Origin: Phoronis ovalis
Taxonomy: Eukaryota > Phoronida > Phoronidae
NCBI GenBank assembly: GCA_028565635.1
Contig: JAOXYB010031843.1
Location: 1,374-11,999 of the forward strand
Direction: 5' to 3'
Length of the DNA stretch: 10,626 bases
The translations under genes and the position numbers were made by a program. Below the pieces are notes generated by a model. The model made no database searches. It was not told the DNA's origin and was given only the letters and a program-made list of their open reading frames with translations. Within the stretch, counting starts at the first letter, position 1; each line of letters begins with the position of its first letter. Below are positions 1-8,798 of this stretch, piece after piece.

Positions 1-1257
1 CATTATTAAAAGTTATTTATTTAGAATGTTTCCGTTTTCAGTACTCTTTTAAAATAATGTTATTATTTTTTAAAGTTGGGGTCCCAGAATCTTTGGCTAT
101 AAATGTCCAAAAAATTGTGTTCGAACATGTTTCCTCTATAAGTGTCCATCTAGTCTCAATAAATATGTTTTGTGTTACAGTTGAGCATGATACATGTGAA
201 CTCACAAATTAAAGAGGAAAATTTAAAAGTGTTATGTGTAATTGCTGTATGATTTTAAAAAATAGGTTTGAAATATCTTAAGGGAAAAAAGTTACAAATA
301 TCTGAACTGAAGGTAATTGTGTTTACAGACGAGCTCTTAGCAGCCTTGTATAGCACTGTCACTTGACGTGAGCTTTGATTTAGGGTTATGTTCACAAGGC
401 TTAGCATTGTAGACACAGGTGCTCTGTAGACCTTATTATAATATAACAAGAGTTGTTTTACCTATTAAGAGGTCTGATATGTAGGCTTTATGTAACAGCT
501 GGACTGAAATTATCATAGTTTACATTTGTTTGTTTTTTATCAAAAAAATAAAGTTTTCTCAAATTTTGAACAGTTAAATAAAAAGATAACAAAGCAATGG
601 TATACATTTTTAGAAAGAAAGTAACTTAAGGACTACGAAAATTTAATTTTTCTGTGATACATGTAATGTGTAAGGAGACCAATTTGAGAAGACAAATTTC
701 AAAAAACAGTTCCAACGCCTCTGTAGCTAATATAGAGCTAAAATTTGGCCAAAATTTACTTTGTACAGAGACGCTTAAAATAATGCCTTAGATGTTTGAA
801 ATATTTTCTTTATCCAGCAGTCAGAAAAAAATGTATTTTATCTGTAATAATTTGTATTCATGATTAAGTAATTTGACAAGCTAATGAAAATTTACTGAAA
901 GTAAGAAATGGGTATTTGAAGATTCTCAAAGATGTGCGTGGTGATACCCAACCTGCCAGTGAAAAATTCAGCCAGCTTGACAGGTGTGTTGTCTATAGAC
1001 TACCTATGTACTTGTAGAACGATCGTATGCTGATGCTCTTGTAATAAAGGAGACTGATGTTTGCTGTAAATACAATTACAAAGGAATGATACTTAATTAA
1101 TTGCTACCTAAATATTTTTGTTTACTTTACACACATTAGCTTAGGTTATGCTAGGTATAATATCAAAAATGTATTGAAGTTACTTAAATGGTGTATGAAG
1201 ATAATTTACAGGCACTTGAACTATAAATGTGTTTGAAGTTTGAAGATAAGAAACATG
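1..1257. other. AT-rich non-coding stretch, no gene seen
   Basis: No frame on either strand is long or protein-like. A 12-nt inverted pair lies at the left edge (CATTATTAAAAG at 1-12 against CTTTTAAAATAATG at 47-60). An acceptor-like site (TTTGTGTTACAG, ending at 180) is followed by a frame that stops after about 24 codons. A slightly GC-richer patch at about 930-1035 holds a 33-codon frame starting at 932. None of these is more than chance would give. The stretch could be intron, 3' UTR or intergenic DNA. Confidence 0.6.
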
Positions 1258-1700
1258 CCCGGGGAGCACTCTCTTTTAAATGAGGTAGGGGTGTGAGGCC
1301 CGGGCGGGATCCAAACACTGACCCTGAGATATCCCCGGAATTTACAAAATACCTGCCCTGAAATATCCTTGGCCCCAAAATCGTCTCCGCATGCTGCCAG
1401 AAAAAATTGACAAGAAAAAAAAGTCATTTCCACTTCTATCGTACTCCTTAAACGCTGTGGACGATCAAAATCTGCAAAAAAAAAAATCATTTTGACCGAA
1501 ATGCGTGACAGTTGCCAACTATGCCACTCTAAAATATCTTCAAAAACCCACCCTAAAATATCCCCTAGACGTCAAATACTCACCCTGAAATATCCCAGAA
1601 GTGAAATGACCTACCCTGAAATATCCTGGTAGCCCCAAAAAGCGACCCTGAAGGGCGGCACATGTATATAGACCCATGTAGGAAGTGCCCCCCCCCCGGG
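1258..1700 (-). mobile_element. Non-coding repeat element with CCCGGGG ends and minisatellite core
   Basis: A GC-richer island sits abruptly in AT-rich DNA. It begins CCCGGGGAGCACT (1258-1270) and ends AAGTGCCCC...CCCGGG (1683-1700, with a run of ten C at 1688-1697), so the ends are inverted copies except for the length of the G/C run. Inside the right end is an ACATG...CATGT dyad (1660-1679), then the ~32-nt repeat array. Read on the minus strand the order is G-run, GCACTT, dyad, TGTGCCGCCC, array. From memory, G-run elements with a GCACT and a GTGCCGC motif recur in marine invertebrate genomes, but I could not check this. No clear target-site duplication is seen and no transposase is encoded, so non-autonomous transposition is an inference. 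Confidence 0.6.
1321..1657 (-). repeat. Degenerate ~32-nt tandem repeat
   Basis: The motif ACCCTGAAATATCCC, or a close variant, begins at 1321, 1354, 1526, 1550, 1582 and 1613, and a truncated copy begins at 1645. Most spacings are 31-34 nt, with one 24-nt step. The 1370-1525 part has diverged beyond recognition or was inserted; it contains A-runs and no clear unit. Two overlapping minus-strand frames (ending near 1184 and 1221) run across the array but use different frames and show no family signature, so I treat them as by-products. Confidence 0.75.
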
Positions 1701-1831
1701 AAATATATTATTGAAAGAAGTGAATTATTTTTGTTCACCAAAAAATAAACTGCTTGTGTAAATGATTTATGAATTTTTATTATTAATTATAAATAGGGCC
1801 TGCTTTTATGTGTTAAGGTTTTTCATTATAG

Positions 1832-1955
1832 TGCATCATGCAATGTAAACTCCAATTTTAAAGTCAAAACGTCCAGCACACAAGACTACATTATGCTGTA
1901 CCATGCAGTGTGAAGAATTAAAGTCCTTAAACAAATAAACACATGACTGGTTAAC
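1832..1955. repeat. Weak degenerate tandem duplication, ~65 nt unit
   Basis: Two adjacent segments align loosely in the same direction. CATGCAATGT, then AATTTTAAAGTC and CAGCACACAAGACT in the first match CATGCAGTGT, then GAATTAAAGTCC and AAACACATGACT in the second. The order and spacing of the matching blocks are kept, but there are many substitutions and small gaps. This is an old duplication at best. Confidence 0.35.
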
Positions 1956-2387
1956 CTGTGTCAGTCAATGACATTCCTGTTTTATTTAACTAAAAGATTG
2001 TTTGATGTTTGCCTGAAGCTATTTTTTATTTGTTTTAGTTATAAATTAATTACACTTTGTGGAGTGAAATGTCACAGTTTTTTTTTGCATATCATTATTT
2101 CTTCAGTTGTGTACTCCATATATATATAGCAATTATAGATGTAAAAATCGAGGAACTAATTATAGCGTTACACGCCTGATGGCTGCAAGAGCTCAATTTA
2201 TATTTGGTAAAGAAATGTAGCACACATACATTTAATTACTATACACCAATTAAGTAAAAAAAGCTTAATATATCAAAGTTTAGTCACAAATTTTCTATTA
2301 TGAAACAATACCATTCCATGAATTTATGTACTAGGCAACTGGTATGACTGGAAATTGGCTCAGGTTGTTGAAAGTTGGAATATTTTT

Positions 2388-2447
2388 GCATCCGTGATTT
2401 TGATATCTACGATGTTTACATCCACAACTTCTACATCTGTGCTTTCT
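2388..2447. repeat. Degenerate ~16-nt tandem repeat
   Basis: Four consecutive segments share a pattern of CATC or ATCT followed by a short G/T- or C/A-rich tail: GCATCCGTGATTTT, GATATCTACGATGTTT, ACATCCACAACTTCT and ACATCTGTGCTTTCT. Unit length is 14-16 nt. Similarity is modest, so this could be coincidence. Confidence 0.3.
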
Positions 2448-2553
2448 AAACAGTTGTTTTGTATCCCTTTAAAAGCAGTACATCCTCACACGAGACTTCA
2501 TTTGTAGCTGCTCTTGTCACCCGATCTTGTCACGGTTATTTAAAATTTAACGT

Positions 2554-3075
2554 TGAAGTGAAATAGGTGCCACTAATATTCATAAGCCATCCCTTTAGGT
2601 ACAGTTTCAAAGAAAAATTTACAAGAATTATTAAAATTGTTAAATCCATTTTGAAGTGACGGGCATTTATGTTGGTGGCTTTGGAAGCTGTCATTATAAA
2701 CTTTTATTACCCATAAAGCAAGGTGCCGCACTGTCATCAGAGATGATGTATGCATGTGTATGATAAAAAAATGGAAAACCATTAATATTTTATTTCTCAG
2801 CCAGTGACATGCTATTGAAATGTAATGATTTTATGAAGATAGTATAGATATTCAAAGTAAATAACTGAATTTTAGTATTGTTCACCTTTGATGTCATTAG
2901 CACTTTGCATTTTGGGTAATAAAAGTTATTGTGACAGCTTCCAGAGCCACCAACACGAATGCCTAAACTTAAAAATGGATAGAGCAATTTTGATAATATT
3001 TTTTGGAAGTTATTCTTTTAAGATGCATGTAAGTGAATGGCTTATGTCATATCAGTAACACCTTATTCACTTTGA
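2554..3075. repeat. Old foldback (long imperfect inverted repeat)
   Basis: The left arm (about 2554-2740) aligns along its whole length with the reverse complement of the right arm (about 2889-3075). Matching blocks occur in order. Outermost are GTGAAATAGGTG against GTGAATAAGGTG, then ATAAGCCAT in both arms and ATTAAAATTG against ATCAAAATTG. The best block is GTTGGTGGCTTTGGAAGCTG (2671-2690) against the same sequence with one change. After it comes CTTTTATTACCC in both arms, then GTCATCAG against GACATCAA. The central loop is about 148 nt. Identity looks like roughly three quarters by eye with small gaps. The arms carry no conserved reading frame and no flanking duplication is visible. It may be a decayed foldback transposon or a head-to-head duplication. 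Confidence 0.8.
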
Positions 3076-4115
3076 GAATCACAGCAGTACCATAAAATCT
3101 CATCCATGCCAACGGCAATACATATTAGCATTAAATCAATGCTATATTTTAGTTTTCTTCCAGATAAAATTTACATTCTGGAATTATCACAAGAGCTACT
3201 TGTACTTTATTCTTTGCAAATATTAACAACTTGTTGCCAAACGTTCTGTATGGCGTGGTTGATAACAAACTTCAAAAGAAAGACTCGGAAAGATCAAATA
3301 GTAACAATTTCATATCTCATGATGTTATTTGTTATCTATGTATTGTATAAGTACACATTAGTGATTTGTTTTCAAGTGTATTTCACTTTTGAGACTGTAG
3401 TTACATCTTTTGAAGAGATCAAATGTAGGGGACAGTATATCAATGCCTATTAACCCTATCATAGGAAAACGAAAGCAAAAACCGTGTGACTAATTGTTAG
3501 AAATTGAACTCTGTGAGTGATCTAAAAAATAATAGAAGTAAAAATGATTATGTAAAAAAATCTTTCATATATTATATGGGTTATCAAGCTAATTGGGCAT
3601 ATCTTCATGTTGATGTATGTACAGCATATTTTATAAATAAATGATGTGAACTTATCAGTGAGGCTGATAACAGTATGTCCATCAACTTGCACACCTGTTG
3701 AATAGCATGCGTACTGAAATGCCATAGGGAAGCCATGTAACACTGGAACAGGTGCTAATGGAGGGTAGGTATCTTGCAAAACATTCTAGAAAAAAAATAT
3801 ATATTGTATTCATAATATCTCTTAATAAAAGCTAGTGAATTTAATTTTGATTACTATATTTGTAGGAGTTTGGTCTTGCGTAATCTGTCATACTTAGTGA
3901 TCAGTATTATGATTTCAGATCTAATGTTGCTTGTAGGAGAGTGAATATGACAATTTTTTAGTTGTCTTTCATCGATGTTGTATTTTGGGAAATATGTTTT
4001 AAGTGCATGCAGGGATATTTTCTACTTTATAGCTATGAATTTAGGCAAGAATATTTAGGAGCTTAATTGTTGTATTTTTTTTCTACGATACTTTTTCTTA
4101 AATTGCAAACATGCA
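3076..4115. other. AT-rich non-coding stretch with one chance-length ORF
   Basis: The only notable frame is 3106-3453 on the plus strand, 115 codons, hydrophobic, with an acceptor-like TTTAGTTTTCTTCCAG ending at 3163. I recognise no family in it. At this base composition an open run of that length somewhere in 10 kb of six frames is not surprising. A second acceptor-like site (ATATTTGTAG, about 3864) leads into a short frame. I annotate no gene here. Confidence 0.5.
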
Positions 4116-4229
4116 ATGCAGCGCAGTGTTATTTTGCATACCTCAGTCGCAGAATATGTGTGCACAGTAGATTCTGGAGTAGCCAATGTGGCGACGCAAC
4201 TTCCCTGTTTCTGTGACAGACAGGGCTGA
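4116..4229 (+). other. GC- and CpG-richer patch with a 37-codon frame
   Basis: This short stretch is clearly less AT-rich than its surroundings and contains several CpG (GCGC, GTCGC, GGCGACGC). The frame runs from ATG at 4116 to TGA at 4227-4229. It is part of a 57-codon open run that starts after TAG at 4056. The product would be 37 residues, with three cysteines, no membrane segment and no motif I recognise. A possible acceptor (GCATACCTCAG) ends at 4145, which would make the remainder a terminal exon. Its 3' end overlaps a small dyad, CCCTGTTTCTGT/ACAGACAGGG (4203-4225). It could be a small gene, a terminal exon or chance. Confidence 0.2.
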
Positions 4230-4908
4230 TAGTCAAAATATTAGTGTTGAGAAGAAACTGGTGAAGAAATATTATAATTAATAAGATAAACCTGGGGTCA
4301 AAATCATAATTTATTGCAGATAATCTTTATAATGGTGATAATACTATTGTCTGATACTTTGCTGTTTTGAATTTTTTTTATCATGCTAATCCTTTTCTAA
4401 ACTAAGATTTTAACATGAAATTAAAAAAGGCGCCAGTTTATATAAACTTTCATGATATTCAACCACTTATCTTCTTGGAGTGTTTAAATTAGGTGTGATC
4501 AGTTCTATCTTAGTATCATAAATTGTACTGATATTTTCCAAAATTTTAAAATGATTTGTATTTTACAACACTTCAGTTACCTCGGGAAAACGATGTCCCA
4601 TTCATGTTCATTAGCCTTTTGTATTTTACTGCAAAAACTGGAAATATGCTATGTGCTGTTATTATAGCCAGTTAGCCTGTCCACAGGCTGAGGAAAGACT
4701 AATTATATAAGGATTTAATATGTTGATAGTTGACAATTTTGATAATTTTACTCATATTTCGTCATTTATAACAGTACTATCAATAAATTGATCACTATTA
4801 GTACTGAAAATAAAAATATATAAAATTGGTGTTTTGGGGCCTCAAACCGCTATCAACATTTAAATATGACTAAATATAAGTTACACAGTTGGAAAAGTAT
4901 AATTTATC
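4230..4908. other. AT-rich non-coding stretch, nothing seen
   Basis: No coding signal or RNA gene is visible. The only structure is a 16-nt near-palindrome, AGCCTGTCCACAGGCT (4674-4689), whose 2-nt centre is too small for a stable RNA loop. Confidence 0.6.
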
Positions 4909-4972
4909 ATCACTTTAGACAATTTGAGTAAACAAAAATAATCACTTTAGGCAATTTGAGTAAAAAAAATAT
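4909..4972. repeat. 32-nt direct tandem duplication
   Basis: Two head-to-tail units, 4909-4940 and 4941-4972, both read ATCACTTTAG(A/G)CAATTTGAGTAA and then an A-rich tail ending in ATA or ATAT. They differ at about two positions. The duplication is recent and simple. Its 32-nt length is close to the period of the larger arrays in the window, but its sequence is not related to them in any way I can see. Confidence 0.85.
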
Positions 4973-7844
4973 TCAATGACACAAACTTCATTATTCAGAC
5001 TGAGTCCAGTCTAATAGCCAGTCTAATCAGTGACACTAAAAATACATAAATAAGTAACATATCTGACATATACAATCAATGTTATTACCAGTAAAATAAA
5101 ACTTGCTTTACAATTATGTCTTATATCTTTGGATATACATCACCCAGACCTAATACCTACAGGAGTCCATTTCTGATGTAATATGAAGGTGTGAACTAGT
5201 GTATAAAAATGAGCTTATCTTAATTACGGAAATTTATTAAGTGTGTATTAGCAATTGACAGCCTGTTGACAAGAATTTGGACAAACACCTGTGTGATATG
5301 ACTAGGGGGTATACCAGGTCAGTGTTGAGTACCTGTTATAGGAATATGATTTATAATAGGATACTAGGGATATGAGCAGGACCTAGCAAATGTGAAGAAT
5401 ACATGGTAACAAGCAATACTGTGATTGTCTCCCATGTACCATTGGCTTTATGCAGGTGAGAATACTTCTGAGACTGTCTGTAAATACGCTTCATAATGTT
5501 CCTGGGTCTAATTTTAAAGATATTCTTTGCCTTGAAAAAGTGTAGTGTATATGTTTCATTTTCTGTTTGCTTTCAGGCATTATGAGAAATAAATTTTAAA
5601 TTTCTAATTATGAGTTATAACTATGCCCCTTTTCTACTTATAGTCACAAATTGTTCAACCTTTGTAACGTTCCTACATCTGCCTCCATTGCTACTATAAA
5701 CCCCTAGCACTTCTTTGATTGTAATAAACTGAGATGAAACCTTAGCTCCTCCTTGTTATCACCTGCAGTGAAATGTGCAAGAATAACATTAGATACTAAT
5801 TTATGATAGTGCGGTTATCAAGCCAGGTGACTAGTATTAGTGAAACGGATGATTATAATCCTTGAGAAAACTTCCTAGAGCCTAGTGCAAATGAACATAT
5901 TAAAGCGAATGCTGGCAAGGTTTCTTTGATGTTGATAAACTTATTCATAGTCGTGTGTTCTATACTACATGCTAGTACTATCGCAATAAATATCAACATT
6001 ATGGGAGGTGTATTTGAACGAAAGAAACGGTTTTTTGGGGGATGGAACAAACTAAAATCACTTTTAATTTTAATGTAGCAGATACCTAAACTTGCATACT
6101 AGCCATTTAACTATTTTCAGCATATTTATGTTTCATCCATTCTTTCAATGTAATATATGTAGATTTTTAAAGACTTTTTTGTTTCCTGATTTTTTAAGAT
6201 CAGATAACCCGTTATTTGTATAATTGAAATAAGGAAATAGGGAGTGTATCAAGTGATGGAAGAGCCATGAGATCTATTGATAGACTTTTGAAGGCATAAG
6301 GGAACCCCCCTAAGGTGTGTAGATCCATATGTACCTATTTTAACCTGGTATTATTAGAACTAGACATCACTTTGTGCCATTCATTTTGATTGTGATGATT
6401 GAATTTCATTGGCAGGTGTGTTGAGGTCGGGGTTGAGGTAGTACAACTTCTGAATAATTATTGATGCTTTGTCTAATAATTTGCACGTCTTAAAATTCAA
6501 TTATTATCCATTAGTATTTGAATTTAAGATTGGAATACTCAGGAATGATAGATAACTTCAGATAAAACCAATTCTTCCTTATCAGGTAGAAGTGTTCCTT
6601 GCTTGTAAAAAAGCATAAACTAATATTCTCCAATTTTTATAACATAGCTGGTACTAGGATATAGGTAATTATAGCAATGAATATGTAATTTGTAGTTTGT
6701 TCATTTGTTAATATAATTTGTGTAGTTTTATACACAAAAATAAACAAATGTAACATTCTTCGGCATCAAAAGTAATATAACAATATAATATTAATGGATT
6801 TACAAATAGGGAAGTTTGTACCATTATTTTATTTAACAAATGGTATGTTTTTTAAAACTGAAAATGTACGTGCATATCTAGCATGTAAATAATTAATTGA
6901 AGCTGTACAACAGCGTGCATTCAACTTGCTTGTATATTTTTAATAATTAATTTATACCACATTCATTGTATTTTGTTATAATGACTATCAAATATATAAA
7001 AAATGGATGATTGATGATAGATCAGTAGAAATAGTAATTTAAGTTAACTTTCAATAGATATATTTACATGATACATTTTCTGTTGTACTCATTAATTTTC
7101 TATGCGCACCTATTAGCCTCTATGTATATTGAGTTTTACAATGTTATACATCACTAGTAGGCCAAAAGATCCACCCATAACAATACATTGATCTAGAAGC
7201 AAACAAATGGGGGAGGGTCCTTGGCGTAATTATTTATTATATAAAGTGAAACTACAGCACACCTGTGATGCACCAGTTATTAAAAGTTAAGTTTACCTTT
7301 AAACTTCATGCTGGTACATATTTCTCAGAGTTTTTCATAACTAAGTGTAAATAAGGAACTCTTCACTTCTTTAGTGTTAGACATTTCATTCGGCACTTCC
7401 AATAAGCAAAAGGTTTTCAAAAGTCAGGAAATATAAAAGTATTAACACTATTTTATAAAAATCAAAATGAGACATTTTCCAAAAAAGAAAAAAAAAATAA
7501 TAAAGTAAAATAACCGTATTTTTCAGGTTTGCAGAATTATTACTGGACAATGTCGTATCTTTAGACAATTTTCCAAAATGATATCAAAGCCAGAGGTTGT
7601 AGACAGTTGAGAGAAGTTTTGTCAAAGTACTTGGGACAATGCTTTATGTGCGGTATAGCACTAATATGCAGGGATGTACACGTCATAATGTGATAAATAA
7701 GTCGTTTATTACAATTCATATAAGATATGATTATTAATTAATACTAGATTATTCATTATCTCTGTCTGAAGATGTGCATTTTCACACCTAGGCTTGATTA
7801 AACAGATAAGCGACTTTTGGCAGCAGCTACCTTTGTCATAACTA
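4973..7844. other. AT-rich non-coding stretch, no gene seen
   Basis: There is no frame on either strand with protein character. A strong donor-like CAG/GTGAGA lies at 5453-5458, but its upstream acceptor is poor. Acceptor-like sites occur near 5577, 6120 and 7527 and lead into frames closed within about 30 codons. C or G runs at 6305-6310 and 7209-7216 have no repeat array beside them. The rest is A/T runs and TA-rich DNA typical of introns or intergenic sequence. Confidence 0.55.
6699..6754. repeat. Short imperfect inverted repeat
   Basis: The core TTTGTGTA / TACACAAA closes a 6-nt loop (6725-6730). Outside an uneven internal loop the arms pair again, CATTTGTT with AACAAATG. The pairing does not continue outward, and the arms are too broken and too AT-rich for me to call a microRNA precursor. 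It could be a small cruciform or chance in AT-rich DNA. Confidence 0.4.
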
Positions 7845-7909
7845 GCTGACCCTCGTGCAGATGCCTTTGTTTTCTACATAGTTTTTCTGCAGCAGGTGCG
7901 TAGGTCAGC
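7845..7909. repeat. Imperfect hairpin upstream of second repeat island
   Basis: GCTGACCCTCG (7845-7855) pairs with CGTAGGTCAGC (7899-7909) at 9 of 11 positions, and an inner TGCAG (7856-7860) pairs with CTGCA (7888-7892). It sits in sequence slightly richer in GC than the surroundings, about 100 nt left of the CpG-rich head of the repeat island. It may mark the left part of that element, but no array or G/C run is present here to prove it. Confidence 0.35.
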
Positions 7910-7981
7910 AAAGAAATGGAGTAACAAAAGTAATTTGTTTCCAACAAAATTTCACGTGAAAGGGTATGTTTTTTTGAACCG

Positions 7982-8231
7982 GCTGACGTAACACGCATTA
8001 CGCGCTTAGGGTCTGTTTTTTGGCTAAAATCACGAAAAGGGGTGGATTTTTGGAGGTGTGACACTTTGTTAGGGGTGTTTTTCCCAAAAGTCACTTCCTT
8101 AGGGGTGTATTTTTTCAAAAAACACACTTCCTTAGGGGTATATTTTTTGCAGAATTTCACTTTGTTAGGGGCTTTTTTGAAAAGCCATGTTGGAACATGG
8201 GTACCCACTTTCATATTGACTGCCCCCCCCC
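7982..8231 (-). mobile_element. Second G-run/minisatellite repeat element
   Basis: A GC-richer island is built like the one at 1258-1700. Read on the minus strand it starts with a run of nine G (C-run at 8223-8231 on the plus strand) and GCAGT. Next come the palindrome GGGTACCC (8199-8206) and a dyad CCATGTTGGAACATGG (8185-8200). The ~32-nt array follows, and then a CpG-rich cluster (7982-8005) holding the dyad CGTAA-6nt-TTACG (7987-8002). No matching inverted end is found on the left, so the left boundary is uncertain and may lie farther out. It encodes no transposase. Long overlapping frames on both strands follow from the 33-nt unit. Confidence 0.55.
8007..8199 (+). repeat. Degenerate 30-34-nt tandem repeat, six units
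   Basis: Units anchored on TTAGGGGTGTATTTTTT or variants begin near 8007, 8037, 8071, 8101, 8134 and 8167, giving steps of 30, 34, 30, 33 and 33 nt. Each unit then has an A-rich part and ACACTTCC or TCACTTTG. Because most units are 33 nt, the array reads as an 11-residue repeat on the plus strand (such as TSLGVYFFKKH) and as another on the minus strand (such as TPKEVCFLKKY). Openness on both strands argues against either being a selected protein. Confidence 0.85.
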
Positions 8232-8518
8232 TTATAGTACTGTTTGCAGAAGTTCTTGATTCATGAGTTCTTTAATGGATGTTCCATAGTCTGAATTAGA
8301 ACGCATATGATATTATTTAATATTACTAAATTCTATAATTATGACATTTGTGACATATAAGTTTTCAAATTTCTATCTTATGAGTAAGTCGTTAAATTTC
8401 AGTAAATAACCCAGATAGTGATAAAATAAATAATAATAGTAACTTAAAGGAGAACTGTGAAATAAAAAATGAAATTCTGCCTACTTAGATCCCGGGAGGT
8501 AGATAACATTACTGAGGA
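8232..8518. other. AT-rich flank left of the MITE, no gene seen
   Basis: The stretch holds AT-rich sequence with an ATAATAATAG tract (about 8428-8440). The 64-codon plus-strand frame from 8469 runs into the MITE arm and stops in its loop region, so it is a by-product of the insertion. Confidence 0.6.
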
Positions 8519-8527
8519 CACCACCAG
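8519..8527 (+). repeat. 9-bp target-site duplication, left copy
   Basis: CACCACCAG lies immediately left of the foldback element, and the identical 9 bp recur in direct orientation immediately right of it (8799-8807). A perfect direct repeat abutting both ends of an inverted repeat is the classic mark of DNA transposon insertion. Confidence 0.9.
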
Positions 8528-8798
8528 TAGACTTGCTCAAGTCCTTGTGAACTTAAAAAAAAAAAAATTATGTTTAATTCTCTTTTTTATGTCTTTTACA
8601 TCAGTGTTTCTAATTATCTCGAAAATTTTTTTTTTTACTATCATATATATGTTGGGTGTTTGACGGCTAACACTCAACATATATATGATAGTAAAAAAAA
8701 AAAAAAATTAAAAACACTGATGTAAAACACATAACAAAGAGAAATAAACATTAATTTTTTTTTCTTTTTTAAAGTTCACAGGGACTTGAGCAAGTCTA
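8528..8798. mobile_element. Foldback MITE, probably Mutator-like (non-autonomous)
   Basis: This 271-bp element is almost wholly an inverted repeat: arms at 8528-8660 and 8669-8798 enclose an 8-nt loop (TGACGGCT, 8661-8668). The arms match closely. The outer 17 bp, TAGACTTGCTCAAGTCC, are identical, as is ACTATCATATATATGTTG near the loop; differences are a few substitutions and A/T-run length. Each terminal repeat contains its own dyad, GACTTG-CT-CAAGTC (8530-8543 and 8783-8796), a possible transposase contact site. A 9-bp target duplication is the usual size for Mutator-like elements (8-11 bp). That supports the superfamily call but does not prove it, since no transposase is present. The well-preserved arms and perfect duplication suggest a fairly recent insertion. 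A transcript through it would fold into a ~130-bp RNA duplex. Confidence 0.88.

Larger units (their letters stand above)
1701..2553. other. AT-rich non-coding stretch, no gene seen
   Basis: Nothing gene-like is visible on either strand. Apart from the two weak local duplications listed separately, the stretch holds T-runs, a short TA microsatellite (about 2119-2128) and scattered AATAAA hexamers that are expected at this base composition. Confidence 0.6.

Noticed and set aside
90-105. TCTTTGGCTAT, similar to the start of microRNA miR-9
   Set aside because: It matches only the seed plus a few bases, with a mismatch, and there is no pairing arm nearby.
118-130. GTTCGAAC, reminiscent of a tRNA B-box
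   Set aside because: No A-box, acceptor stem or cloverleaf can be drawn around it.
2573-2987. Two minus-strand ORFs (69 and 65 codons) in the foldback
   Set aside because: They lie in opposite arms of the inverted repeat, share no conserved frame, and are short enough for chance.
6302-6316. C-run (6) and nearby G-run at 7209-7216 as possible further G-run elements
   Set aside because: Neither has a tandem array, GGGTACCC or a CATG dyad beside it.
6434-6443. TGAGGTAGTA, identical to the first ten bases of let-7 microRNA
   Set aside because: The match stops after ten bases, and neither flank contains sequence that would pair with it to form a precursor hairpin. One such match in 10 kb is plausible by chance.
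6880-6960. Two AATAATTAATT segments as a possible inverted repeat
   Set aside because: AT-rich words like this recur throughout the window, and the flanks do not pair.
7798-8214. 138-codon minus-strand ORF, the longest in the window
   Set aside because: More than half of it is translation of the ~33-nt tandem repeat, the opposite strand is open over the same array, and no family signature or splice context is seen.
8469-8663. 64-codon plus-strand ORF
   Set aside because: It starts in flanking DNA and ends in the MITE loop region, so the insertion created it.
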